From contig NZ_BMRE01000005.1 of assembly GCF_014648475.1 (NCBI RefSeq), positions 62,001 to 126,000 on the forward strand: a stretch of 64,000 nucleotides of DNA, read 5' to 3'. The DNA comes from Lentzea flava. Lineage in GTDB: Bacteria; Actinomycetota; Actinomycetes; Mycobacteriales; Pseudonocardiaceae. The notes beneath the pieces were generated by a model. The model did not search any database. It worked only from the letters and a program-made list of their open reading frames with translations, and had not been told where the DNA came from. Shown here one piece after another: positions 50,189 through 57,690 of this stretch (positions are counted from its first letter, which is position 1; every line of letters starts with the position of its first letter). The translations under genes and the position numbers were made by a program.

Positions 50189-51298
50189 TCATCGAACGTG
50201 CCGCCACACCCGAGCGCCGATTCCCGTGACGATTTCGTGCGGGATCGTTCCCGCCCACCGCGCCCACTCCGCCACGGTCGGTTCGCCGTCGTCGCCAGGC
50301 CCGAACACCACGGCCTCGTCGCCAGGCACCACCACGTCGTCACCCACGTCGACCACGACCTGGTCCATCGAGATCACCCCGGCGACACGCCTCCGCCGGC
50401 CGCCCAGGAACACCTCCGCGTGCCCGGAAGCCGCCCGCGGCAGCCCGTCCGCGTACCCGACCGGCAGCAACGCCAGCGTGGTCGCGCGCTCGGTCACGTG
50501 CGAATGTCCGTACCCGACGCCACAACCGGCCTCCACCCGCCGCACCTGCACCACCGGCGCCGTGAACCGCAACGCGGACCGCAGCCGGGTGGTCCCGGAC
50601 GGGTCGATCCCCACCAGACCGGCACCGATCCGCACCACGTCCAGGTGGCTGCCGGGATCCGTCAACGCGGCGCTGGTGGCCGCCAGATGCCGCACCGACG
50701 GCCGCAACCCCGCCTGACGGGCCATCTCCACGCCGCGCAGCAACGCGCGCCGGCCACCAGCGTTCGCGCCGGGTGTGTCGGCGCACGGCAGGTGCCCCAT
50801 CACGCCGACCACCGAGATCTTCCCGGCCAGTTCCGCGCGCCGGGCCGCGGACATCAACGCCAGCCAGTCCTGCGGCGCGGCGCCGTCCCGTGCCATCCCG
50901 GTGTCGAGCTGCAGGTGCACGCGAACCGGCCCCGCCTGTTCGATCACCGCCAGGTGGCGCAGGCTCGGCACGCTGAGGTCGATCCCGTACCGCACCGCCG
51001 TGCGGACGTCCACGTCGACCGGGTTCAGCCAGCTGAGCACCGGAACGTCCACACCGGACTCCCGCACCGCCACCGCCTCGGCGAGCGAAGTGACCCCGAT
51101 CCACGTCGCCCCCGCGGCGACCGCCGTCCGCGCGACGTCACCGAGCCCGTGCCCGAACCCGTCCGCCTTCACCACGGCCATGACCTCGCCGCGCGCCAAC
51201 GCCACGAACCGCCGTGTGTTGGCCGCCACCGCCCCCAGGTCCACCTCCAGCGACGGCTCGGCCGAGGCGTGGCGGATGCTGGTCACGAGCGCGCCCAC
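50189..51298 (-). CDS. Alanine racemase-family PLP enzyme, possibly serine-accepting
   Basis: The product has 369 residues. The PLP lysine is in VMAVVKADGFGHGLGD and the second catalytic base tyrosine in CGVGYGHSHVTERATTLAL; HLQLDTGMARDG, GVMGHLPCADTPG and VISMDQVVVDVGD complete the fold. The C-terminus TIPHEIVTGIGARV has histidine where bacterial alanine racemases have a conserved tyrosine (Tyr354 in the Geobacillus enzyme, N/H-Y-E). In VanT serine racemases that tyrosine is asparagine, so altered substrate choice is plausible. GTG 51298 has GGAGG at 7-base spacing. It overlaps the VanX-like gene by 16 bases and precedes the ligase gene. Confidence 0.88.
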   Translation of the reverse strand: MGALVTSIRHASAEPSLEVDLGAVAANTRRFVALARGEVMAVVKADGFGHGLGDVARTAVAAGATWIGVTSLAEAVAVRESGVDVPVLSWLNPVDVDVRTAVRYGIDLSVPSLRHLAVIEQAGPVRVHLQLDTGMARDGAAPQDWLALMSAARRAELAGKISVVGVMGHLPCADTPGANAGGRRALLRGVEMARQAGLRPSVRHLAATSAALTDPGSHLDVVRIGAGLVGIDPSGTTRLRSALRFTAPVVQVRRVEAGCGVGYGHSHVTERATTLALLPVGYADGLPRAASGHAEVFLGGRRRRVAGVISMDQVVVDVGDDVVVPGDEAVVFGPGDDGEPTVAEWARWAGTIPHEIVTGIGARVWRHVR

Positions 51299-51900
51299 GC
51301 AGGCACCTCCACAGGTCCGTAGAGGGCGAAGTCGGCTCCGGTCAGAAGGGCCCAGTAGCGGTCGCCGTAGGACCAGTGCCACCATTCGGTCGGATAGTTG
51401 ACCAGGCCCGCACCGCTCAACGCGTCGGCCAGCACCGTCCGGTTGTGCCGCGCCTGGGCGTCCACGTCGGCGTTGAAGAAGCACGCGCCGCCGCTCTGCT
51501 CGGGCGTGGCGTCGACCTCGGTGCCCATCCACAGCTCGTTGCCCCGCGAGTCGACCAGCGTCAGGTCCACGGCGGCACCCGCGACGTGCGGTGCGACGGC
51601 CAGCGGTGCGACGAAGCGGCTGGAAAGACGGTCGAGCTCGACGGCATCGGCCGACGGGTGGAGCTCCCGCAGCTCCTCGGTGTACCGCTCGATGATCGCG
51701 TTCTGGTCGGCGATGCTGCGATGCCCCTCGATCACCTTCAGGTCCACACCGGACGGCAGCGCGTTGCGGGCGTCGACGAGCCGCAGCGCGAGCCCCTGCC
51801 TGACCAGCACGTCAGGCGCGAAGATGAGCGGTACCAGCGGATCGCCGTTCTCAAGGACGCGAACGGCGCGCACGACCGGATCGGACAGCAGGATGGTCAT
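51283..51900 (-). CDS. VanX-type D-alanyl-D-alanine dipeptidase (M15D)
   Basis: The product has 205 residues, matching the usual VanX length (about 202). Zinc ligands and catalytic residues are visible: the arginine in VIEGHRSIADQN, His and Asp in VAPHVAGAAVDLTLVD, and Glu and His in YPTEWWHWSYGD. VanX destroys D-Ala-D-Ala, so that only an altered precursor terminus is used; cellular recycling homologues also exist. No signal peptide is seen, so it is cytoplasmic. The ATG follows TAGGTT by six bases (leaderless). It leads the four-gene operon with racemase, ligase and acyltransferase. Confidence 0.9.
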   Translation of the reverse strand: MTILLSDPVVRAVRVLENGDPLVPLIFAPDVLVRQGLALRLVDARNALPSGVDLKVIEGHRSIADQNAIIERYTEELRELHPSADAVELDRLSSRFVAPLAVAPHVAGAAVDLTLVDSRGNELWMGTEVDATPEQSGGACFFNADVDAQARHNRTVLADALSGAGLVNYPTEWWHWSYGDRYWALLTGADFALYGPVEVPAWARS

Positions 51901-51912
51901 GCGGCCAACCTA
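51901..51912 (-). promoter_or_regulatory. Leaderless promoter of the VanX-like operon
   Basis: TAGGTT (minus strand, 51912 to 51907) lies six bases before the ATG. A perfect 10-bp inverted repeat (GCCGAACGGC 51959-51968, GCCGTTCGGC 51991-52000) lies upstream, between this promoter and the divergent hydrolase promoter, and could be a shared operator. Confidence 0.45.
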
Positions 51913-52007
51913 GGAACGCGCGACCACGCCGGACTCCTCCTCAAGGTCAACCCCGGTCGCCGAACGGCCGGTTCGACGGGCCGGACATCAGCCGTTCGGC
52001 CGAGGCC

Positions 52008-52038
52008 TTGACCTCAACCGCGGTTCAAGTCGCACTCT
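52008..52038 (+). promoter_or_regulatory. MerR-type promoter (19-bp spacer) of the metallo-hydrolase gene
   Basis: TTGACC (52008-52013) and CACTCT (52033-52038) are separated by 19 bases. The spacer holds an imperfect palindrome, GACCTCAACCG / CGGTTCAAGTC (52010-52031). An over-long spacer with a central dyad is typical of MerR-family-activated promoters. The ATG lies 7 bases after the -10, so a leaderless transcript is expected. Confidence 0.55.
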
Positions 52039-52045
52039 CGTCCCC

Positions 52046-52843
52046 ATGAAGATCCACCACCTGAACTGCGGTTCAGTGCGCCAGATCGATCCGACGTACG
52101 AAGGCCTGCCGAGCGCGCCGGCCGTGAACCACTGCCTGCTGGTCGAAACCGCCCGAAATGGACTCGTCCTGGTCGAAACAGGACTGGGCCTGGACGACGT
52201 CCGCAACCCTGGCGGCAGCCTCAGCGCCGACTGGGTGGAGATGGCCCAACCGGCTCTGCAGGAGCACGAAACGGCCATCCGGCAGGTGGAACGCCTGGGA
52301 TTCACACCGTCGGACGTCCGGCACGTCCTCCTGACGCACCTCGACGTCGACCACTGCGGCGGCCTGCCGGACTTCCCGCACGCCGCGGTCCACGTGCTGG
52401 AGGCAGAACTGCGCGCCGCCCTGGCGGAAGCCCCGAGCCGCCGCTACCGCCCGGCTCACTGGGCGCACGGTCCACAGTGGCGCACGTACGAGTCCACAGG
52501 CGACTCGTGGTTCGGCTTCACCGCGATCGGGCCGTCCGGCCTCCCGGAGGAGATCAAGCTCGTCCCGCTGGGCGGCCACACCGCCGGACACGCGGGTGTC
52601 GCCGTGCACGACGGCAACAAGTGGCTCCTGCACTGCGGAGACGCCTACTACTACCACCGCGAACTGGACGAAAACCCCGAACCACACCCGTTGCTCGACA
52701 TCGTGCAGACCAGCTCCGAGGTCGACCACGACAAGAGGATCGACACGCAGGCACGGCTGAGGATCCTCGCGCGCGACCACTCCGACGAGGTCACGCTCTT
52801 CAGCGCCCACGACCCGTGGGAATTCGGCAGACTGGCCTCGTGA
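52046..52843 (+). CDS. Metallo-beta-lactamase-fold hydrolase (AHL-lactonase-like)
   Basis: The product has 265 residues. The MBL-fold metal sites are visible: VLLTHLDVDHCGGLPDFP (H-x-D-x-D-H, a common variant of H-x-H-x-D-H in this subgroup), PLGGHTAGHAGVAV, LLHCGDAYYYHREL and TLFSAHDPWEF. The family includes N-acyl-homoserine lactonases and other ester or lactone hydrolases; the substrate cannot be read from the sequence. It starts at an ATG expected to be at the 5' end of its mRNA, behind a MerR-type promoter. The NAD kinase gene follows 21 bases later on the same strand. Confidence 0.87.
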   Translation: MKIHHLNCGSVRQIDPTYEGLPSAPAVNHCLLVETARNGLVLVETGLGLDDVRNPGGSLSADWVEMAQPALQEHETAIRQVERLGFTPSDVRHVLLTHLDVDHCGGLPDFPHAAVHVLEAELRAALAEAPSRRYRPAHWAHGPQWRTYESTGDSWFGFTAIGPSGLPEEIKLVPLGGHTAGHAGVAVHDGNKWLLHCGDAYYYHRELDENPEPHPLLDIVQTSSEVDHDKRIDTQARLRILARDHSDEVTLFSAHDPWEFGRLAS

Positions 52844-52864
52844 CGAGTTTGAGGAAGTGCTGAC

Positions 52865-53716
52865 GTGCACGCCGCCGGCCTGGTGCTGCACCCGCAACGA
52901 GACTCCGCCGCCGCCGTCGAGGCCGTCCTCGGCTGGGCGACCAACCGCGGTGTCGAGATCCTCGGCATCGCCGACGAGATCGAGCGCCTGCGCTGCGAGG
53001 CCACCCCGGTCTCGCCGGAGGAGCTGGGCCGCCGCGCCGACCTGGTCGTGAGCCTCGGCGGCGACGGCACGATGTTGCGCGCCATGCGCCTGGCCGACGG
53101 CGAGCAGGCTCCGGTCCTGGGCGTCAACCTGGGCAAACTCGGCTTCCTGGCCGAGGTCGACGTCCCGGACCTGCCCGCCGCCCTGTCCGCGATCGACGCC
53201 CACGACTTCACCGTCGAACCCCGCCTGGCCGTCGACGCGGTCTTCAACGGCGACAAGGTCACCGCGTTCAACGACGTCGCCGTCGTGCGCATCCCCGGCG
53301 AGGGCAGCGCACGGGTGGCGGTGCGCGTGGCGGGCCAGCCGTTCGTGAGCTACGCGGCGGACGCGGTCATCGTCGCCACCCCGACCGGGTCCACGGCGTA
53401 CAGCTTCTCCGCCGGCGGGCCGATCACCAGCCCGTCCGTGGAGGCGCTGCTGGTCACCCCGGCCGCGCCGCACTCCGCCTACAGCCGCGGGGTGGTGCTG
53501 TCGGTGCACGACGACGTCGATCTCGACCTGCTGCCGTCCAGCGGACGCCTCGCGGTCGAGGTGGACGGGATGGTCGCGGGGTACGTGCAGCCTGGTGAGC
53601 GGGTGTCGCTGAAGGCACGGCCTGGCGCGGCGCGGGTGGTGCGGCTCGGGATGACGACGTTCTACCAGCGGGCGCGGCGCAAGCTGCGGCTCACCGACTC
53701 GGCCGAACTCGGGTGA
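52865..53716 (+). CDS. nadK: NAD kinase
   Basis: The product has 283 residues. The NAD kinase signatures are clear: ADLVVSLGGDGTMLRAMRLA (GGDGT active site), PVLGVNLGKLGFLAEVDV, VKLNDVAV-like AFNDVAVVRIPGEGSA, and the glycine-rich VIVATPTGSTAYSFSAGGPI. It makes NADP+ from NAD+ and ATP. GTG 52865 is the start. It sits 21 bases after the metallo-hydrolase gene. It is slightly shorter than typical actinobacterial PpnK (about 290-310). It may be a second copy, as actinomycetes often have two; this cannot be judged here. Confidence 0.92.
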   Translation: MHAAGLVLHPQRDSAAAVEAVLGWATNRGVEILGIADEIERLRCEATPVSPEELGRRADLVVSLGGDGTMLRAMRLADGEQAPVLGVNLGKLGFLAEVDVPDLPAALSAIDAHDFTVEPRLAVDAVFNGDKVTAFNDVAVVRIPGEGSARVAVRVAGQPFVSYAADAVIVATPTGSTAYSFSAGGPITSPSVEALLVTPAAPHSAYSRGVVLSVHDDVDLDLLPSSGRLAVEVDGMVAGYVQPGERVSLKARPGAARVVRLGMTTFYQRARRKLRLTDSAELG

Positions 53717-53755
53717 GCAACTTCGCCCACGACACGGACACCTCCACCTAGGCTC

Positions 53756-53785
53756 GTCCCGCGCTCGGCGAGCGCCGAGCGGGAC
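53756..53785 (+). terminator. Hairpin terminator after the NAD kinase gene
   Basis: GTCCCGC-GCTCGGCG pairs with CGCCGAGC-GGGAC around a 2-base loop, with a bulge. The hairpin ends 14 bases before the next start codon. Confidence 0.45.
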
Positions 53786-53799
53786 ATGGGGGTTCCGAG

Positions 53800-54741
53800 A
53801 TGTCAGAGTTGAACAGACGCAGCATGTTCGCGTTAGGCGCGGGCATCGCCGCGTTGAGCGCCACGGGTGTCGCGTCCGCCGACAGTGACCACGAGGCTGA
53901 TCTGCCCGGATTCCGGCACAACCACGCCCAGGTCAACGGCGTGCGCCTGCACTACGTGACGGGCGGGCGCGGTGAGCCGCTCGTGCTGCTGCCCGGCTGG
54001 CCGCAGACGTGGTGGGAGTACCACCGGATCATGCCCGCGCTGGCCACGAGGTTCCGGGTCATCGCGGTGGACCTGCGGGGCATGGGCGGGTCGGAAAAGC
54101 CGCAGGGCGGCTACGACAAGAAGACGATGGCCACCGACATCCACGAGCTCGTCAAGAAGCTCGGGTACGGCAAGGTGAACGTCGCCGGACACGACATCGG
54201 CAGCCAGGTCGCGTTCAGCTTCGCGGCCAACTTCCCCGGCGCCACGCGCAAGGTGGCGTTGCTGGACGTCCTGCACCCGGACGAGGGCTACTACCACCTC
54301 CCGCTGCTGCCGCCGCCCGGTCAGTTCAACCTGTGGTGGTTCGCGTTCAACCAGGTGCAGACGCTGCCGGAACAACTGCTCGCCGGCCGGTTCCGGTACC
54401 TGATCGACTGGCTGTTCGCGAACACCGCGCTCAACCCGGACGCGCTCGACGAGCGGTCCAGGGCGATCTACGCGCGGGCGTACGACACGCCGGACGCCAT
54501 CCGCGCGAGCAACGGCTGGTACAAGGCGTTCCACCAGGACATCGCCGACGGCAAGACGTACGCCAAGCTGACGCCGCCGGCGCTGGGGCTCGCATCGATC
54601 CTGTCGTACGAGCAGATGGTGGCCGCGCTGCCGAACGTCGCCGCGGACTCCAGGGTCGTGGCGGTCGACGGCGCCGGACACTGGCTCGCGGAGGAGCAGC
54701 CCGACGCCGTCGCCCGTGCGCTCACGGAGTTCTTCGGCTGA
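53800..54741 (+). CDS. Exported alpha/beta hydrolase, epoxide hydrolase-like
   Basis: The product has 313 residues. The N-terminus has a twin-arginine-like RRSMFALGAGIAALSATG signal (cleavage after VASA). The alpha/beta hydrolase core contains VNGVRLHYVTGGRGEPLVLL, HG-position PGWPQTWWEYHRIM, VIAVDLRGMGGSEKPQGGYD, the nucleophile aspartate in VAGHDIGSQVAFSFA and the catalytic histidine in VDGAGHWLAEEQPDAV. An aspartate nucleophile with this core fits epoxide hydrolases or haloalkane dehalogenases. The leucine at codon 12 is TTA (53833-53835). Its 3' end overlaps the convergent MFS pseudogene by 20 bases. The substrate is unknown. Confidence 0.88.
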   Translation: MSELNRRSMFALGAGIAALSATGVASADSDHEADLPGFRHNHAQVNGVRLHYVTGGRGEPLVLLPGWPQTWWEYHRIMPALATRFRVIAVDLRGMGGSEKPQGGYDKKTMATDIHELVKKLGYGKVNVAGHDIGSQVAFSFAANFPGATRKVALLDVLHPDEGYYHLPLLPPPGQFNLWWFAFNQVQTLPEQLLAGRFRYLIDWLFANTALNPDALDERSRAIYARAYDTPDAIRASNGWYKAFHQDIADGKTYAKLTPPALGLASILSYEQMVAALPNVAADSRVVAVDGAGHWLAEEQPDAVARALTEFFG

Positions 54742-55506
54742 GCCGCGGGATGAACGCCGCGACCGCGCACGCCAGCAGCGCGGTCGCGGCACCCAGGCCC
54801 ATGATCAGGCGGAAGCTGGACGGGACCGTCACCTGCGTGAGCACCACACCGGCCACGGCGCTGGAGATCGACGTGCCGATCGCGCACATCAGCGTGTTCA
54901 GGCTGTTGGCCGCCGCGGTCTCCGCCGCCGGCACGGTACCCATGATCAGGCCGGGCATCGCGCCGTACGCCAGGCCGATCCCGGCACCGATCACCGACGA
55001 CACCACGACGAGCTGCCACACCGCGGACATCAGCACAACCCCTGTGCCGTAACCGAACGCGACCACGACGGTGCCGAGCATCAACGTGGCACGAGGGCCG
55101 CGCGCGTTCGAGATCCGCGCGGACACCGGCGCCATCGCCATCATGACCAGCCCGGACGGCACCAGCACGAGACCGGTGACGAGCAGCGACTGCCCGAGCC
55201 CGTGGCCGGTGGACGCTGGCAGCTGCAGGATCTGCGGCAGCACCAACGACTGCGCGAGCGTCGAGAACGCGAACACCGCCGACGCGATGTTGGTCAGCAG
55301 CACCTGACGACGGACCGTGGCGCGCAGATCGGCGACAACTCCGGCACGAAGACCTGCACCGCGGCCAGCACGATCACCCCGGCCGCCGCCGACGTCCAGA
55401 ACACGACGCGCCCGGTGATCATCGGCAGCAGCGACTGGCTGAGCGCGGCGATCACCGAGCCGAGGATCAGCATGACGAGGCTCACCAGCAGCATGCGGCG
55501 CGTCAC
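54722..55506 (-). pseudogene. Degraded MFS (DHA2/EmrB-like) transporter
   Basis: Pieces of an MFS exporter remain in order but not in one frame. The first (from GTG 55506) reads TRRMLLVSLVMLILGSVIAA, SLLPMITGR, then jumps to VVFWTSAAAGVIVLAAVQVF; a stop lies four codons upstream, so the first helix is missing. The second, in another frame, runs from about 55340 to the stop at 54722: QVLLTNIASAVFAFSTLAQS, GLVLVPSGLVMMAMAPVSAR, GIGLAYGAMPGLIMG, ETAAANSLNTLMCAIGTSIS and AFIPRLSRR. Loss of about 80 residues after MITGR and a frameshift near 55330 make a functional product unlikely. Confidence 0.75.
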
Positions 55507-55540
55507 CGGACGCGTCTATTCCAGGAGCACCCGCCCACTC

Positions 55541-55560
55541 TAAGTCAATCACTTGACTTA
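55541..55560 (+). promoter_or_regulatory. 20-bp palindromic operator at the P450 operon promoter
   Basis: TAAGTCAATCACTTGACTTA has perfect 8-bp arms with a 4-base centre. The right arm contains a -35 hexamer (TTGACT 55553-55558); CATGGT at 55576-55581 could be the -10 (17-base spacing). A TetR gene lies third-hand in the same transcript, so autoregulation is likely. Confidence 0.6.
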
Positions 55561-55616
55561 ATCCATCCGGGCCGACATGGTGGAGAAGAGACGCCTCCCA
55601 CCACGAAGGAACCCGA

Positions 55617-56819
55617 GTGTCCGAAGTAGACGAACTGCCGCGCTTCCCGTTCCCCGCCGACGCGGCCCTCGAACCACCGGCCGAGTGGGCGCAGCTGCGG
55701 TCGAAATGCCCGGTGGCGCACGTGAAACTGGCCAGCGGCGACGTGGCCGCACTGCTCACCCGCCACGAGGACGTCAGGAACGTCCTGTCCGACCCGCGGT
55801 TCACCAGGCCGACCCCCGGCGACGACGCCGCCCGCATCGCGGACAGCGAGGGAGGCGGCATCTACAACAGCGACATGGCCGAGGTCATCCCGCAGCACGG
55901 CGAGGCGCACCTGACGTGGCGGCGCGGCATCGGCAAGTGGTTCACGGCCAAGCGGATGAACGCGCTGCGGCCGGGCATCGCGGTGATGGCCGAGCAGCTC
56001 ATCGACGAGATGGTCGCCAAGGGCGCGCCCGCGGACCTCAAGGCGAGCCTCGGTTTCCCGCTGCCGGTGTGGGTCATCTGCGACATGCTCGGCGTGCCCG
56101 ACACCGACCGCGACAGGTTCTCGCACTGGTCGGACACGATGCTGAGCATGACCCGCTACAGCGCGGCGGAGATGAAGGCCGCCGAGCAGGAGTTCTGGCG
56201 GTACATGGCCGCGCACATCGCCGCCAAGCGCGAACAGCCGGGCGACGACCTGCTCAGCGCGCTGATCACGGACCCGGAACCGATGTCCGACCGGACGCTC
56301 ATCGCCACCGGCATCGGGTTGCTGATCGCGGGCCACGAGACGACCGCGAACATGATCACCAAGATGGTCGCGATGCTGCTGTCCGACCGCAGCCGCTGGG
56401 AACAGCTGCTCGCCGACCCGTCGCTGGTGCGCACCGCGGTCGAGGAGTCGCTGCGGCTCGACGCCAACCTGGGCGTCGGCCTGGCCCGCTACCTCACCGA
56501 GGAGATCGAGATCGGCGGGGTCGTGCTCCCGGCCGGCACCACCGCGATGTGCGGCATGGCCGCGGCGAACCGCGACGAGGACGCGTTCGAACGAGCGTCC
56601 GAAATGGACCTGAGCCGCAGCCCCAACCCGCACCTCGCGTTCGGCGCCGGTGCCCATGCGTGCCTCGGTCAGCCGCTGGCCCGCACCGAGCTGCAGGTGG
56701 TGCTCGAGGTGCTGCTGCGCAGGCTCCCGTCGCTGGACCTGGCGGTGGACGTGGAAGATCTACGTCGAGTCGAGGGGCTCGTCGTGGGCGGGCTCGTGGA
56801 ACTACCGGTGCGATGGTGA
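55617..56819 (+). CDS. Cytochrome P450 (bacterial class I)
   Basis: The product has 400 residues. All landmarks are present: the I-helix LLIAGHETTANMITKMVAM, the ExxR in VEESLRLDANLGV, and the heme-binding loop HLAFGAGAHACLGQPLAR with the axial Cys349. FPADAALEPPAEWAQL at the start matches the substrate-free N-terminus of CYP105-like enzymes. It needs a ferredoxin and reductase, and both are encoded downstream. AAGGA precedes the GTG start. It leads an operon with a TetR regulator, a [3Fe-4S] ferredoxin and a ferredoxin reductase. The substrate is unknown. Confidence 0.94.
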   Translation: MSEVDELPRFPFPADAALEPPAEWAQLRSKCPVAHVKLASGDVAALLTRHEDVRNVLSDPRFTRPTPGDDAARIADSEGGGIYNSDMAEVIPQHGEAHLTWRRGIGKWFTAKRMNALRPGIAVMAEQLIDEMVAKGAPADLKASLGFPLPVWVICDMLGVPDTDRDRFSHWSDTMLSMTRYSAAEMKAAEQEFWRYMAAHIAAKREQPGDDLLSALITDPEPMSDRTLIATGIGLLIAGHETTANMITKMVAMLLSDRSRWEQLLADPSLVRTAVEESLRLDANLGVGLARYLTEEIEIGGVVLPAGTTAMCGMAAANRDEDAFERASEMDLSRSPNPHLAFGAGAHACLGQPLARTELQVVLEVLLRRLPSLDLAVDVEDLRRVEGLVVGGLVELPVRW

Positions 56820-56823
56820 CGTG

Positions 56824-57483
56824 ATGAACAAGGTCGACGACAACCCGTCACGGGCGGAGCGGGCGCACGCCACGCGCGAGCTGATCCTGACCGCGGCCGA
56901 GCGCCTGTTCGCCGAGCACGGGGTGCTGGCTGTCTCGAACCGGCAGGTCAGCGAGGCCGCCGGGCAGGGCAACAACACGGCCGTCGGCTACCACTTCGGC
57001 ACCAAGGCCGACCTCGTGCGGGCCATCGCCCGCAAGCACCTGGCGCAGATCGAGGAGCGCCGGCAGCAGATGCTCGCGGAGATCGGCGACAGCACGGAGC
57101 TGCGCGACTGGCTGTCCTGCCTGGTGCGGCCGGTCACGGACCACCTGACGGAGGTGGGCAGCCCCACCTGGTTCGCCCGGTTCGGCGCGCAGGTCATGAC
57201 CGATCCGACGCTGCAGCCGATCATCGTCGAGGAGACGCAGTCGTCACCGTCGATGGTGCGCGTCCTGGCGGGCCTGGACCTCTGCCTGCGCCACCTCCCG
57301 GACGACGTGCGGGCCGAACGGTTCGACATGTCCCGGCAACTGCTCGTGCACATGATCGCCGAACGCGAGCGCGCGCTCGCCGAGGGCACCCCCACCCCGC
57401 GCGCCAGCTGGCACGACGCCGCGACCGGCCTCGTCGACGCCCTCGTCGGCCTGTGGCTGGCGCCGATCACCACCGACTCGTGA
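56824..57483 (+). CDS. TetR-family transcriptional regulator of the P450 operon
   Basis: The product has 219 residues. The helix-turn-helix (about 15-60) has TRELILTAAERLFAEHGVL, VSNRQVSEAAGQGNNTAVGY and HFGTKADLVRAIARKHL, which is typical of the TetR/KstR group. The C-terminus holds the ligand-binding helices. ATG 56824 is preferred to GTG 56821, four bases after the P450 stop. The palindrome at 55541-55560 is its most probable operator, so it would repress its own operon until a P450 substrate-like ligand appears. The target is inferred from position. Confidence 0.9.
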   Translation: MNKVDDNPSRAERAHATRELILTAAERLFAEHGVLAVSNRQVSEAAGQGNNTAVGYHFGTKADLVRAIARKHLAQIEERRQQMLAEIGDSTELRDWLSCLVRPVTDHLTEVGSPTWFARFGAQVMTDPTLQPIIVEETQSSPSMVRVLAGLDLCLRHLPDDVRAERFDMSRQLLVHMIAERERALAEGTPTPRASWHDAATGLVDALVGLWLAPITTDS

Positions 57484-57495
57484 GAAGGCTTCACC

Positions 57496-57690
57496 GTGAA
57501 GATCACCGTTGACCAGGACAAGTGCTGCGGCGCCGGAACGTGCGTGCTGCTCGCACCGGACGTGTTCGACCAGCGCGACGAGGACGGCATCGTGGTGCTG
57601 CTCGACGCGGAGCCGCCGGCCGAGCTCCACCCGCTCGTGCGGGAGGCGGCGAGCGTGTGCCCCGCCGCCGCGATCTCGGTGTCGTCGTGA
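57496..57690 (+). CDS. [3Fe-4S]-type ferredoxin
   Basis: The product has 64 residues. Cys10, Cys16 and Cys55 (in KCCGAGTC and SVCPAAAI) match the three-cysteine pattern of P450-associated [3Fe-4S] ferredoxins, where the fourth ligand position is not cysteine; an extra Cys11 is present. APDVFDQRDEDGIV is the usual middle segment. It carries electrons from the reductase to the P450. GTG 57496 is 12 bases after the TetR stop; the stop TGA overlaps the next start (GTGA). Confidence 0.93.
   Translation: MKITVDQDKCCGAGTCVLLAPDVFDQRDEDGIVVLLDAEPPAELHPLVREAASVCPAAAISVSS

Noticed and set aside
50137..50343. N-terminal extension of the ligase upstream of GTG 50136
   Set aside because: The extra residues are Arg/Trp/Cys-rich, match no ligase N-terminus, and would overlap the racemase gene.
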